A stretch of DNA of 64,000 bases from Rodentibacter abscessus (GTDB taxonomy: Bacteria > Pseudomonadota > Gammaproteobacteria > Enterobacterales > Pasteurellaceae), in assembly GCF_047160095.1 (NCBI RefSeq), contig NZ_AP038785.1, positions 248,001-312,000 of the forward strand, given 5' to 3'. Positions 24,993 to 33,748 of the stretch are shown here, in pieces. Position 1 is the first letter of the stretch; every line of letters starts with the position of its first letter. The notes beneath the pieces were generated by a model. That model was not told where the DNA came from and did not search any database. It was given only the letters and a program-made list of their open reading frames with translations. Made by a program: the position numbers and the translations under genes.

Positions 24993-26975
24993 CTATTTAT
25001 CAAGCTGAATCGGTAAGAATAAACTCAATGGACGTTGTTTGATTATAAGCCCGACGTCACACCAAATTGCCCACCAACTCTCAATTTCCGTATTTAAAGA
25101 ACGCAGCGCTAACCAAAGTGTTAAGGAAAAGCTGACGATTAAATTAACCAACCCAATCAGTAAGACAAAGGCAATACATTGTAATAAAAAGATGAACTCA
25201 AAATGACCGCTTACAGCAATATAACCGACATTCGCAGAGGAAAATGCTACGTGGCGAATATCCAACGGCAAACCGGTCAAATAGCCGACAACGCCGGTTA
25301 AACCAAGCAAAAGCCCAAAGCAAAGATTACCCACAATTGAACCATAATTTTCGTGCATATAATCAGCAAATTTAGCACGTATGGACTCGCTCATCACAGT
25401 TTTAAGAAGCGGATGTTGGCGTAAGCGCATACGCACATTCAAATAATTACTGCGATTATCAAAATAACCGGAAATAATTCCGGAAAAAAATAACCATACA
25501 CCGGCAATCGCCGCAAACCATAAAGTTCCGGCAAAGGGATCAATGCTGTGTAGTTGATAATCGATTTGGGTTTGATTCATTAAGGCTTCACCCGTTTGAT
25601 GTTGATAACCGAAAGCGATTAACGCGGCTAATGTCATCGCAATCATCACGTTCCCTAATACAGCCACACTTTGTGAACGAAATACATCCACTAATAACTG
25701 TGCCAATTTCATATTCAAGATTTTATCTTGTGAATTACGCTCCACCGCTTCGGCAAAACGAGCGGCGGTCATCGCCGGTTGTTTGGTGGCTACGGTAAAA
25801 TGCAGCATAAAAATTAATGTAAAACCTAAACCGTAATTCAGCCCTTCGGCAATTCCTCTCCAAACCTTATCATCAATTACACTGCCTAAATAGGTTTTAA
25901 ATAACGCCATCAATGCAATTAACACGCCACCGCCTGCAGCAGAATAAAACATCGCCCAATATTCTTTTTTATTGCGTGTAATATAATGTTCACCATGATC
26001 ACCTGCATTTTGCGTAATACTACGGGCAATCAATTTTGAACTTTGTTTCCATAAACGGGAAATACTATGCTGTTCTGCAGCAGCCCTTGCAAAACACCCG
26101 GTCAAGAGTAATATTCTGCGTGGTAAATAGCGGTTTGATGCAAAGATTGCCATTAATTTTTCTAAACGTTCAAGAGTTTGTGAAAGACGTTCTAATAAGT
26201 AAGCAACGTGAAGTGAAGATCCCACAATTGAACCACGTTTTTGCAAGCGCTCGATTAATTGCTGACATTGTTCAAACATCACTTGTAAATGGCTATCATC
26301 GAATATTTTTCCCTCACTGCGCGCTTGTAACCAATCCGTCACCTCTCGATGCAATGCAACAAAGGGTGAATCAGCATTTAACAAGGAAGGCTCCATACGC
26401 ATCAATTCCGGTTCCATATCTTCCGCTGCAATCCAAATAGAAAGCATTTTAATGGCAAATAAACCTTCGTTTTGGAAATGGTTATATAGTCGTTCACGAT
26501 CTCTTTCTTCCGTATAACGAGCCAATAAACCAAACAGGGCACGCCATTCTTTTAATGGAATAACATCAATCCAGCGCACATCATTTTTATCGTTAAATAA
26601 TAAATAGAAAATATCCCGTAAATCATTGATATCTTTGAAAGAGGGATTTAAACGTTCGTAAATACGGGTTTTCATCTCTCGGGAAAAACCCTCTCTCGGC
26701 AAGAGACCACTGCTAATAAACAACGGATATAAACGTAAACTGCATAGCCAGCCACTCACTAGTGCAGCGACTTTACGCCCTAATTCACGATCTTGTTTTA
26801 AAATTCTTTTGATTAAACGGAGATTAGACACGACTTGTTCCGTTTTACTTTCACGCAAAAATCGACTTAATCCCTCCAGCAAAGTAAAGGCATTCCCTCC
26901 ATCGGTTTGTTCACGAATAAATTGTGCTAAGGAGTTTTGATTTACAATAAATTTGTTCAAGTTATCTTTCCCCAT
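24993..26975 (-). CDS. Multi-pass membrane protein of the 'site-specific recombinase' Gcr family
   Basis: The 660-residue sequence resembles the COG4389 family, often annotated as site-specific recombinase after Neisseria Gcr. The first 330 residues look soluble and helical, rich in Leu/Arg; the rest has about six to seven long hydrophobic segments (from 'MFYSAAGGGVLIALMALFK' to 'FVLLIGLVNLIVSFSLTLWLAL'). I see no serine- or tyrosine-recombinase motif, so the recombinase name is doubtful. The gene stands alone, with ggt downstream after a hairpin. Confidence 0.75.
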   Translation of the reverse strand: MGKDNLNKFIVNQNSLAQFIREQTDGGNAFTLLEGLSRFLRESKTEQVVSNLRLIKRILKQDRELGRKVAALVSGWLCSLRLYPLFISSGLLPREGFSREMKTRIYERLNPSFKDINDLRDIFYLLFNDKNDVRWIDVIPLKEWRALFGLLARYTEERDRERLYNHFQNEGLFAIKMLSIWIAAEDMEPELMRMEPSLLNADSPFVALHREVTDWLQARSEGKIFDDSHLQVMFEQCQQLIERLQKRGSIVGSSLHVAYLLERLSQTLERLEKLMAIFASNRYLPRRILLLTGCFARAAAEQHSISRLWKQSSKLIARSITQNAGDHGEHYITRNKKEYWAMFYSAAGGGVLIALMALFKTYLGSVIDDKVWRGIAEGLNYGLGFTLIFMLHFTVATKQPAMTAARFAEAVERNSQDKILNMKLAQLLVDVFRSQSVAVLGNVMIAMTLAALIAFGYQHQTGEALMNQTQIDYQLHSIDPFAGTLWFAAIAGVWLFFSGIISGYFDNRSNYLNVRMRLRQHPLLKTVMSESIRAKFADYMHENYGSIVGNLCFGLLLGLTGVVGYLTGLPLDIRHVAFSSANVGYIAVSGHFEFIFLLQCIAFVLLIGLVNLIVSFSLTLWLALRSLNTEIESWWAIWCDVGLIIKQRPLSLFLPIQLDK

Positions 26976-27043
26976 GAGTGTATAAGAACGCGCTATTATA
27001 CAGATTTCAGCAAAATATCAGAAAAAGTGCGGTCAAAATTAAC

Positions 27044-27290
27044 GCTATTATGCATTTATTGCACAAGTCGCAAGACTAATCCTAAAAAAATGCCCAATTT
27101 CTAAGCAACTTTACTTCGTCATTTTTCTACCATTGTTAATACCGTGTTCTTACAAACAAGCATTATGATACTATTCAGATTAGTGATGAGTGAGACCAAG
27201 TATTTCTATACGAATCAGTGTTAAACACTTAGGGGGGACAATAAACGTTCCATCCTACTTTTCACTTTATGCAACTGCTACATAATATTG
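27044..27290. repeat. Intergenic inverted-repeat element (247 bp)
   Basis: Left end GCTATTATGCATTTATTGCACAAG and right end CTTTATGCAACTGCTACATAATATTG are imperfect inverted copies of the repeat family found at 53704 and 45853. The interior has no open frame. It fills most of the gap before tesB; uptake signals lie on both sides (27025-27033 and 27371-27379). Confidence 0.5.
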
Positions 27291-27401
27291 AATTTTAATA
27301 ATATTTTTCCTCTTAATTCCCTAAGGGACTTATTAGTATTTTGGATCCCTCCAAAACTCCGCTAAAATAAACCGCACTTTTCACATAGCTTGGAAAAAAC
27401 A

Positions 27402-28262
27402 ATGTCAAATACGCTTAATCAGTTAATTGAACTTTTAAAGTTAGAAAAAATCGATGATTTAATCTTTCGTGGAGAAAGCCAAGATTTGGGGCTTCGTCAA
27501 GTTTTTGGCGGGCAAGTGGTGGCACAAGCCTTATCCGCAGCAATGCAGGTAGCACCGGAAGAGCGCATTCTACATTCGTGCCATGCTTATTTTCTTGCTC
27601 CTGGCGATAGTCAATATCCGATTATCTATGATGTAGAAACCTTACGTGAAGGTAAAAATTTTTCTGCATTGCGCGTGAAAGCGATTCAGCATAAAGAGCC
27701 TATTTGCCATATAACCGCCTCTTTCCAAACATTTGAAGAAGGCTTTGATCACCAAAGCACGATGCCCGATGTCGGCTTACCGGAAAGTTTTATTGATGAA
27801 AATGAGATGCGACAAAAAGTAGCAGCCGGCTTGCCTAGCCCGTTGAAAGAAAAATTTGCTACCGAGCAACCTTTTGATGTGCGAACAAAATATCTAAATA
27901 ATCCCTTTAACGGTACAACATTACCGCCAGAACAATATTCGTGGTTTAAAACTCACGGCAATGCACCGCTTAACTTGAAAATTCAGCAATGTTTACTCGC
28001 CTATTTTTCAGATTTTCATTGTATTCTGACCGCACTTCATCCCCACAAAAAAGGTTTCCTACAACCGGGTATGAAAGTTGCCACGATTGATCATAGTATT
28101 TGGTTTCATCGCCCATTCGACTTAAATCACTGGCATTTACACTCAGTCGAAAGTAATAATGCTTTTGGTGGGCGCGGTTTGGCGCGCGGTCAAATTTTCT
28201 CACAAAGCGGAAAATTGATCGCTACCACACAACAAGAAGGTTTGATTCGTTATCAAAAATAA
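27402..28262 (+). CDS. tesB: Acyl-CoA thioesterase II
   Basis: A 286-residue cytoplasmic double-hotdog protein that hydrolyses acyl-CoAs to free fatty acid and CoA. The N-terminal hotdog begins FRGESQDLGLRQVFGGQVVAQAL. The C-terminal hotdog has the family's catalytic set in ATIDHSIWFHRPF (Asp), SVESNNAFGGRGLARGQIF and the late Gln in TTQQEGLIR. The ATG at 27402 is preferred to a TTG four codons earlier. A remnant of a downstream gene follows at 28280. Confidence 0.94.
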   Translation: MSNTLNQLIELLKLEKIDDLIFRGESQDLGLRQVFGGQVVAQALSAAMQVAPEERILHSCHAYFLAPGDSQYPIIYDVETLREGKNFSALRVKAIQHKEPICHITASFQTFEEGFDHQSTMPDVGLPESFIDENEMRQKVAAGLPSPLKEKFATEQPFDVRTKYLNNPFNGTTLPPEQYSWFKTHGNAPLNLKIQQCLLAYFSDFHCILTALHPHKKGFLQPGMKVATIDHSIWFHRPFDLNHWHLHSVESNNAFGGRGLARGQIFSQSGKLIATTQQEGLIRYQK

Positions 28263-28279
28263 TCATATTTGAGGCAATA

Positions 28280-28409
28280 ATGAAAACAGAATTTTGGAAT
28301 AAGGTCACGGACGCCTTACAAGAAACCAATCCGCAAAAAATGCGAATATGTCAATAAACTTTATGACGAATTCTTGCCTGCTATCATATTGAGTAAAAAC
28401 AAAAAAGTG
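28280..28409 (+). pseudogene. 5' remnant of a gene after tesB (possibly DUF455 ferritin-like)
   Basis: ATG at 28280, with GAGG upstream, encodes MKTEFWNKVTDALQETNPQ and then runs to a stop at 28355-28357. A one-base shift near 28340 restores a plausible continuation KCEYVNKLYDEFLPA. This looks like the first 35-40 residues of a longer protein. I recall tesB being followed in H. influenzae by a DUF455 gene with a similar start, so this may be its relic; that identity is tentative. IS copy 2 begins 10 bases later. Confidence 0.5.
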
Positions 28410-28445
28410 CGGTCAAATTGATCTGACCCCAAAAAGTTAGACCAT

Positions 28446-29255
28446 TTAACAAATGGTTTGAGTTCGATATTGTATCGGGCTCAAGCCGTTTAATTTTAAT
28501 TGTATTCGTTCCTCATTGTAATACCGTATATACTCCCTCACCGCTTGTGCAACCTCCTCGGCATTGTCAAAATGCTTACCATAGATACATTCCGTTTTCA
28601 TCCGCCCGAAAAAGCTCTCCATCATCGCATTATCTAGGCAGTTTCCCTTTCTTGACATACTCTGCACTATGCCGTTTTCTTGTAAGATGCGTTGATACGC
28701 ACACATTTGATATTGCCAACCTTGGTCCGAATGCAGTATCGGCTTCGCCTCTTTGGGTAATTTTTCGACCGCTTGTTGCAACATTACTTTCACTTGTTGC
28801 CAATTCGGGCTTCGACTGATAGCAACGCTGATGATTTCCGAGTTGAAGCAGTCTAAAATCGGTGAGACGTAACATTTACTGCCGTCTTTGGCTTTGATTT
28901 CCGTGATGTCGGTAAGCCATTTTTCGTTTGGTCGGGTTGTGGTGAAATCCCGTTGTAAGCGGTTTGGGGCGATGTTTCCGATTTCACCGCGATAGGCGGC
29001 GTACTTTCTCGCTTTTTTGCCCTTCACCTGTAGCCCCATTTGTTGGATTAAGTGTTGTACCCGTTTGTGATTAACGCCTTTCAATAACGCACTTACTCGG
29101 CGATAACCATACGCCGGATTTTCTGCTTTAATCCGCCTGATTTCCGCTTTAAGTGCGGTATTTTTATCCGCCTTCGGCTTTAAATGATAGAAAAACACAC
29201 TACGAGACAAATTTGCCAATGAAAGCAAGATGTTAAGCGGAAACGTCCCTCTCAA
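28446..29255 (-). CDS. IS150-type transposase, OrfB part (copy 2)
   Basis: The 269-residue translation is identical to the orfB product at 622-1431, with the same DDE residues and the same TTG overlapping the orfA stop. It is expressed most likely as an OrfAB fusion through the A6G motif at 29309-29315. Confidence 0.93.
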   Translation of the reverse strand: MRGTFPLNILLSLANLSRSVFFYHLKPKADKNTALKAEIRRIKAENPAYGYRRVSALLKGVNHKRVQHLIQQMGLQVKGKKARKYAAYRGEIGNIAPNRLQRDFTTTRPNEKWLTDITEIKAKDGSKCYVSPILDCFNSEIISVAISRSPNWQQVKVMLQQAVEKLPKEAKPILHSDQGWQYQMCAYQRILQENGIVQSMSRKGNCLDNAMMESFFGRMKTECIYGKHFDNAEEVAQAVREYIRYYNEERIQLKLNGLSPIQYRTQTIC

Positions 29256-29779
29256 TCTTTGGATAATCGCCGCCGTTCGGCTTCTTCCTCCCGTATCACT
29301 TCGTCCAACTTTTTTAGAAATGCCACCTCCGCTTCAAGCTCCAAAATCCTTAACCGTAAGCGGTCTTCTTCGGTCTTCGGCGGCGGTGGCATTTTGGCGT
29401 ATTTTGGTTTTTTCGGGGACATTGTCGGTCTTCCTTTCGGTTTGGGGTGTAAACCGTTTATACCGTCTTTTTCAAAGGCTTTCAACCATTGGCTGATAAG
29501 ACCTGAATTACTTATGCCGAAATGGATTGTCGCTTGCCTTGCAGAGAAATCCCCTTTTTGAACGGCAAGGATGACTTGATATTTAAATTCAGCGGAATAA
29601 ATGCGTTTGCCGGGCAATAGGGCAAGCCCTGCATTGCCTGAATGTTGATATTGGGTAATCCAACGTCTTAAGGTGGTGTCGGAAAGTTGAAATTGTTTTT
29701 TTGTAAGTGAAACATCTAAGTGATTTTTAAGATAAAAATCGATGGCTTGTTGTTTGAATGTTTGATTGTATTTGGTCAT
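29252..29779 (-). CDS. IS150-type transposase, OrfA part (copy 2)
   Basis: The 175 residues are identical to the copy 1 product. A single base difference upstream (G at 29797 instead of A at 1973) removes a stop, so the frame here extends to 29836, to the end of the element. The MTKYNQ start is kept because it matches copy 1. Confidence 0.93.
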   Translation of the reverse strand: MTKYNQTFKQQAIDFYLKNHLDVSLTKKQFQLSDTTLRRWITQYQHSGNAGLALLPGKRIYSAEFKYQVILAVQKGDFSARQATIHFGISNSGLISQWLKAFEKDGINGLHPKPKGRPTMSPKKPKYAKMPPPPKTEEDRLRLRILELEAEVAFLKKLDEVIREEEAERRRLSKD

Positions 29780-29866
29780 AAAATCTGCCCCTGACTGAGT
29801 TGGTTTATTTTGTCCAACTTTTGGGGGGCAGATCAAATTTGACCGCTCTTTTGCAACTTGGAGCTG

Positions 29867-31147
29867 TTATTCTTCTGTATTTTGCGTTGAAAAACGCTCG
29901 ATTCTTGCGCCTAAACAACGAAGCTTTTCTTCAATATGTTCATAGCCGCGATCAATATGATAAATACGATCAACGATAGTTTCGCCCGTCGCAATGCATC
30001 CTGCAAGCACTAAACTGATAGAAGCACGTAAATCCGTTGCCATCACTTCCGCGCCGGAAAGCTGCTCAACACCGTGACAAACTGCGGTGTTGCCTTCGAT
30101 TTCCGCTTTACCGCCCATACGAATAAGTTCAGGAATATGCATAAACCGATTTTCAAAAATGGTTTCTGTGATGATACTTGTTCCTTTCGCCACCATATTT
30201 AATAAAGTGAATTGCGCTTGCATATCCGTTGGAAAGCCCGGATGCGGTGCGGTACGAATATTTACGGCTTTCGGACGATTTCCGAACATATCCAAAGTGA
30301 TGGTATTTTCCGTTACATCCACTTGCGCTCCGGCTTCACGTAATTTATCAATTACGGCATCCAGCGTGTCTGCTTTGGTGTTTTTACAAACCACCCGCCC
30401 GCCTGAAATAGCACCGGCGATTAAGAATGTGCCGGTTTCAATACGATCGGGAACAATGCTATGCTCGCATCCGGTTAAACGTTCTACACCTTCAATCGTG
30501 ATATGATCCGAACCTGCACCACTGATTTTCGCTCCCATTTTGTTGAGAAAATCGGCAGTATCGACAATTTCCGGCTCACGTGCAGCATTTTCAATAACGG
30601 TTGTCCCCTTTGCAAGGGTTGCCGCCATCATAATGGATAAGGTTGCACCTACGCTCACTTTTTCCATCACAATGCGTGTTCCCTGTAAACGATCTACCAC
30701 TTGCGCTTTTACATACCCTTCTTCAAGGGTAATATCCGCTCCCATTTTTTCAAGGCCGCTAATATGTAAATCTACCGGGCGTGCGCCAATGGAACAGCCT
30801 CCCGGTAAAGATACTTGACCTTGGTGGAAACGTGCGACTAACGGCGCTAGTGCCCAAATTGAAGCGCGCATTGTTTTGACTAAATCATAAGGTGCAATAA
30901 AATGATCAATTTTTGAGGCATTTAATAATACCGCCCCTGTTTCGTCACGTTCTACCACTACACCTAATTTACGTAAAATTTTAAGGGTAGTTTCGATATC
31001 TTTAAGTTCCGGTACATTTGTCAGTTTCACCGGCTCTGTAGCCAAGATTGCAGCAAAAAGAATAGGGAGTGCCGCATTTTTAGCACCTGAAATCGTTACA
31101 GTACCGCTTAAACGCGACTGACCGCCATAGACACGAAATTTTTCCAT
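29867..31147 (-). CDS. murA: UDP-N-acetylglucosamine 1-carboxyvinyltransferase
   Basis: First committed enzyme of peptidoglycan synthesis, adding enolpyruvate from PEP to UDP-GlcNAc in the cytoplasm. The 426-residue sequence shows the substrate-binding GAKNA at 21-25 and the catalytic-loop Cys 118 in LPGGCSIGARPVDLH (Cys 115 in E. coli), the fosfomycin target, so a Cys-to-Asp resistance form is absent. The start is 15 bases from the ibaG stop. Last gene of the mlaFEDCB-ibaG-murA run; its terminator was probably the palindrome split by IS copy 2. Confidence 0.96.
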   Translation of the reverse strand: MEKFRVYGGQSRLSGTVTISGAKNAALPILFAAILATEPVKLTNVPELKDIETTLKILRKLGVVVERDETGAVLLNASKIDHFIAPYDLVKTMRASIWALAPLVARFHQGQVSLPGGCSIGARPVDLHISGLEKMGADITLEEGYVKAQVVDRLQGTRIVMEKVSVGATLSIMMAATLAKGTTVIENAAREPEIVDTADFLNKMGAKISGAGSDHITIEGVERLTGCEHSIVPDRIETGTFLIAGAISGGRVVCKNTKADTLDAVIDKLREAGAQVDVTENTITLDMFGNRPKAVNIRTAPHPGFPTDMQAQFTLLNMVAKGTSIITETIFENRFMHIPELIRMGGKAEIEGNTAVCHGVEQLSGAEVMATDLRASISLVLAGCIATGETIVDRIYHIDRGYEHIEEKLRCLGARIERFSTQNTEE

Positions 31148-31162
31148 AAGAGAAATCCTAAT

Positions 31163-31420
31163 TTAACTGACTTGATGTAAAAGACGATCCCTTTTCCACT
31201 TTTCGGTGGTGTAGGTTTTGATAGTTAATGCGTGAATCTCACCTGTGCTGAAATAAGGCATAAGAGGAGCATAAACTGTTTGTTGCTGTTTTAATTTTGA
31301 CAAGGCGGCAATTTTATCGCTCACGACTATCACACCGAAATGAGCATTCTCACCCTGTACATAGACTTCATCAACATTTAGAGATTCTTTTAAAATTCGT
31401 TCGATTTCTTGCAGTTCCAT
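31163..31420 (-). CDS. ibaG: BolA/IbaG-family protein
   Basis: An 85-residue BolA-like protein: MELQEIERILKESLNVDEVYVQGENAHFGVIVVSD. The cysteine seen at the cluster-ligating position in some BolA proteins is absent; a His in NAHFGV and one in GEIHALTIKTYT remain as possible Fe-S ligands with a monothiol glutaredoxin. Between mlaB and murA, the standard place for ibaG (YrbA). The start at 31420 is chosen over one inside mlaB. Confidence 0.88.
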   Translation of the reverse strand: MELQEIERILKESLNVDEVYVQGENAHFGVIVVSDKIAALSKLKQQQTVYAPLMPYFSTGEIHALTIKTYTTEKWKRDRLLHQVS

Positions 31421-31433
31421 TCGGGGTTCCGTT

Positions 31434-31769
31434 TTAATGATGATCAATAAAGGCCGCGAGCCAGTCAGATAAATTGACTAAATCCGCAAGCGTTAATAAT
31501 TGTTGAGGAGGGTTAACTAAGCACACTTTTTTATTAGGTAGTCGTTGACTACTGTGCAAAAAATCACAAAGTAGGACAAAGCCTGCAGAATCAATTCTTT
31601 TGATGCCGCTTAAATCCCATTCGATAATCGGTTGATTTAACTTAGCCTCAGACAAAAAAGAAGCACGTTGTTGCCATAAGGGCAACAACGTGTTACGAGA
31701 TAGCTCCCCACAAAATCGGAGCACCATCTTATCATTATTTCGTATTAAATCCCAATTTAACATAGTCAT
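31434..31769 (-). CDS. mlaB: STAS-domain protein MlaB
   Basis: A 111-residue STAS domain. The loop DLSGIKRIDSAGFVLLCDFL is the STAS signature around the potential phosphorylation-site Ser. In the Mla complex MlaB binds MlaF in the cytoplasm and is needed for complex stability and activity. Starts at 31769 or 31763 are both possible. 4 bp after mlaC. Confidence 0.9.
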   Translation of the reverse strand: MTMLNWDLIRNNDKMVLRFCGELSRNTLLPLWQQRASFLSEAKLNQPIIEWDLSGIKRIDSAGFVLLCDFLHSSQRLPNKKVCLVNPPQQLLTLADLVNLSDWLAAFIDHH

Positions 31770-31773
31770 GAGA

Positions 31774-32415
31774 TTATTTTAAGGTGACAGGCTGCGCTGC
31801 CGATTTTTGAATTTGTGCCGTTAATGCCTCGATACCTTGCTTGCGTAAAATACCGCTCCATTCGTTTTGTTTGGTTACTACCATACTCACGCCTTCAGCC
31901 ACCATATCATAAGCTTGCCATTCACCGGTTTTGCTATTTTTACGCCATTTGAAATCTAATTTAATCGGCGCTGCACCACCGGTTTGAATAATATTCACAC
32001 GAATACTCACCAAATTCTTATCGCCCACATCTTTTGCCGGCTCAATTTGAATATTCTGGTTACTATATGCGGTTAAAACTTGTGCATAAGCCTGTTCAAT
32101 AAAATCACCAAAGGCTTTGAAAAATTTTTCACGTTGTTCCGGTGTCGTTGATTTGAAATGTGAACCCAGCACTAAAGATCCTGCATAATTCACTTGTATA
32201 TAAGGTAATAAATCATTACGAACAATAGTACGCAAATAATTTGGGTTCTGTTTAATTTTAGCCTGATTATTTTTAATGTCGGCAAACAATTTATTTGATG
32301 CTTGCTGCATTAAGACATAAGGGCTGGTTTGCGCCATAGCTGTATGTGTAACAAAAAGTGCGGTCACACCAAAGGCAAAAATAGCAAGCCATTTTTTAAA
32401 CCGAGTGATTTTCAT
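31774..32415 (-). CDS. mlaC: Periplasmic phospholipid-binding protein MlaC
   Basis: A 213-residue protein with a signal peptide ending TAMA-Q. It carries phospholipids between the outer-membrane MlaA complex and inner-membrane MlaFEDB. The family pattern is visible: YVLMQQASNKLF, LLPYIQVNYAGSLVLGSHFKSTTPEQREKF, and the C-terminal AEGVSMVVTKQNEWSGILRKQG. The start at 32415 is supported by AGGAG 8 bases upstream. An uptake signal overlaps the signal-peptide codons. Confidence 0.94.
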   Translation of the reverse strand: MKITRFKKWLAIFAFGVTALFVTHTAMAQTSPYVLMQQASNKLFADIKNNQAKIKQNPNYLRTIVRNDLLPYIQVNYAGSLVLGSHFKSTTPEQREKFFKAFGDFIEQAYAQVLTAYSNQNIQIEPAKDVGDKNLVSIRVNIIQTGGAAPIKLDFKWRKNSKTGEWQAYDMVAEGVSMVVTKQNEWSGILRKQGIEALTAQIQKSAAQPVTLK

Positions 32416-32444
32416 CCTAAATTCTCCTAAACGTAGCATTGTTA

Positions 32445-32951
32445 TTATTTTACTGTCGGATCTGCACTTTCTGCATTTCCTTCAGATTTTTTATCACCAT
32501 AGAGGAACTGACCAATCAGGTCTTCCAACACCATAGCTGATTTCGTGTCTTGAATTTGGCTCCCTTCTTTTAACATTGCAGTTTCACCATCATCAAATCC
32601 CATACTTAATGCGATATATTGCTCGCCTAATAATCCCGAAGTTTTGATCGATAAAGAACTATTTTCCGGAATTTCGTTATATTCTTCGTTAATGGCGATA
32701 CTTACTTTCGGTAAATAGGTTTTCTCATCTAACGAAATACCGCTTACCCGACCAATCACCACTCCGCCCACCTTAAGTGGAGCACGGACTTTTAGTCCGC
32801 CGATATTATCAAAAGTTGCAGTAACAGTATAAGATTTATTTTCACCAAAACCTTGTACATTTGCCACACGTAAGCCTAAAAAAACCAACGCACCAATGCC
32901 AAGTAATAAAAATAAGCCTACCCAAAATTCATATTTTATCGTTTGTCGCAT
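32445..32951 (-). CDS. mlaD: Phospholipid transporter MCE protein MlaD
   Basis: A 168-residue protein with one N-terminal membrane span (about 10-27) and one MCE domain (DNIGGLKVRAPLKVGGVVIGRVSGI). Six MlaD form a periplasmic ring on MlaFEB that binds lipid. The start MRQTIKYEF at 32951 is used; the frame stays open upstream but overlaps mlaE. C-terminal tail charged. Confidence 0.94.
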   Translation of the reverse strand: MRQTIKYEFWVGLFLLLGIGALVFLGLRVANVQGFGENKSYTVTATFDNIGGLKVRAPLKVGGVVIGRVSGISLDEKTYLPKVSIAINEEYNEIPENSSLSIKTSGLLGEQYIALSMGFDDGETAMLKEGSQIQDTKSAMVLEDLIGQFLYGDKKSEGNAESADPTVK

Positions 32952-32962
32952 AAAAATACCTT

Positions 32963-33748
32963 TTACCCCGCCCCAAACATAATAGCCGTTAAAATAAAAT
33001 CTAGCCCAAGTACCACCAAGGATGCGTGGACCACGGTTCTGGTTGTGGCTTGACTGATACCTTCTGATGTCGGAACACAATCATAGCCGTTGAATAACGC
33101 AATCCATACTACCGCAATAGCGAAGAATACGCTTTTAATAAATCCGTTAAGAATGTCGTAGCTCCAGCTTACCGCATTTTGCATAACCGACCAAAAGCTA
33201 CCGGCATCCACACCTTTCCAATCTACGCCCACAAGAGAACCGCCCCAAATACCAATAGCAATAAAGATAATGGAAAGTATCGGCATCGCAATGATCCCCG
33301 CCCAAAAGCGGGGCGCAATCACTCGGCGAAGCGGATCAACCGCCATCATCTCTAGGCTAGAAAGCTGTTCCGTCGCTTTCATTAAGCCGATTTCAGCTGT
33401 AAGCGCAGATCCCGCACGACCGGCGAATAAAAGTGCGGTCACAACCGGCCCTAATTCCCGCAAAAGCGAAAGGGCTACGAGTTGTCCAAGGCTGGTTTCG
33501 GCAGAAAAATCCACTAATACCACATAGCCTTGTAAGCCTAACACCATACCGATAAATAAGCCTGAAAGCATCACAATGAGTAAGGATTGTACGCCTAAAA
33601 CATACAGTTGCTTAATCAACAAGGGGAAATGTTTGCGAACTTGCGGTTTTCCCACTAATGCGCCGAACAACATAAATCCCGCACGTCCTAAGGCACGGAA
33701 AAAACGGATTACATTACTCCCAAGAGAAGAAATCATATCTAATATCAT
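32963..33748 (-). CDS. mlaE: Phospholipid transporter permease MlaE
   Basis: A 261-residue inner-membrane permease with about five hydrophobic segments. The MlaE family core ELGPVVTALLFAGRAGSALTAEIG is present, as is EQLSSLEMMAVDPLRRVIAPRF. Paired with MlaF and MlaD. It overlaps mlaF by 4 bp, consistent with coupled translation. An uptake signal lies within the gene at about 33429. Confidence 0.95.
   Translation of the reverse strand: MILDMISSLGSNVIRFFRALGRAGFMLFGALVGKPQVRKHFPLLIKQLYVLGVQSLLIVMLSGLFIGMVLGLQGYVVLVDFSAETSLGQLVALSLLRELGPVVTALLFAGRAGSALTAEIGLMKATEQLSSLEMMAVDPLRRVIAPRFWAGIIAMPILSIIFIAIGIWGGSLVGVDWKGVDAGSFWSVMQNAVSWSYDILNGFIKSVFFAIAVVWIALFNGYDCVPTSEGISQATTRTVVHASLVVLGLDFILTAIMFGAG

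Larger units (their letters stand above)
28419..29835 (-). mobile_element. IS3-family, IS150-type insertion sequence, copy 2 (intact)
   Basis: A 1417-bp element nearly identical to copy 1 and in the same orientation, flanked by a clear 3-bp AAT duplication (28416-28418, 29836-29838). Removing the element and one AAT restores AAGTGCGGTCAAATTTGACCGCTCTT, which has a perfect 18-bp palindrome at its centre; the insertion lies at the palindrome axis. It sits between the tesB-side gene remnant and the 3' end of murA. Confidence 0.96.

Noticed and set aside
29780..29836. N-terminal extension of orfA in IS copy 2
   Set aside because: It comes from one base change in the element's left untranslated part; copy 1 has a stop there, and the extension spans the terminal inverted repeat.
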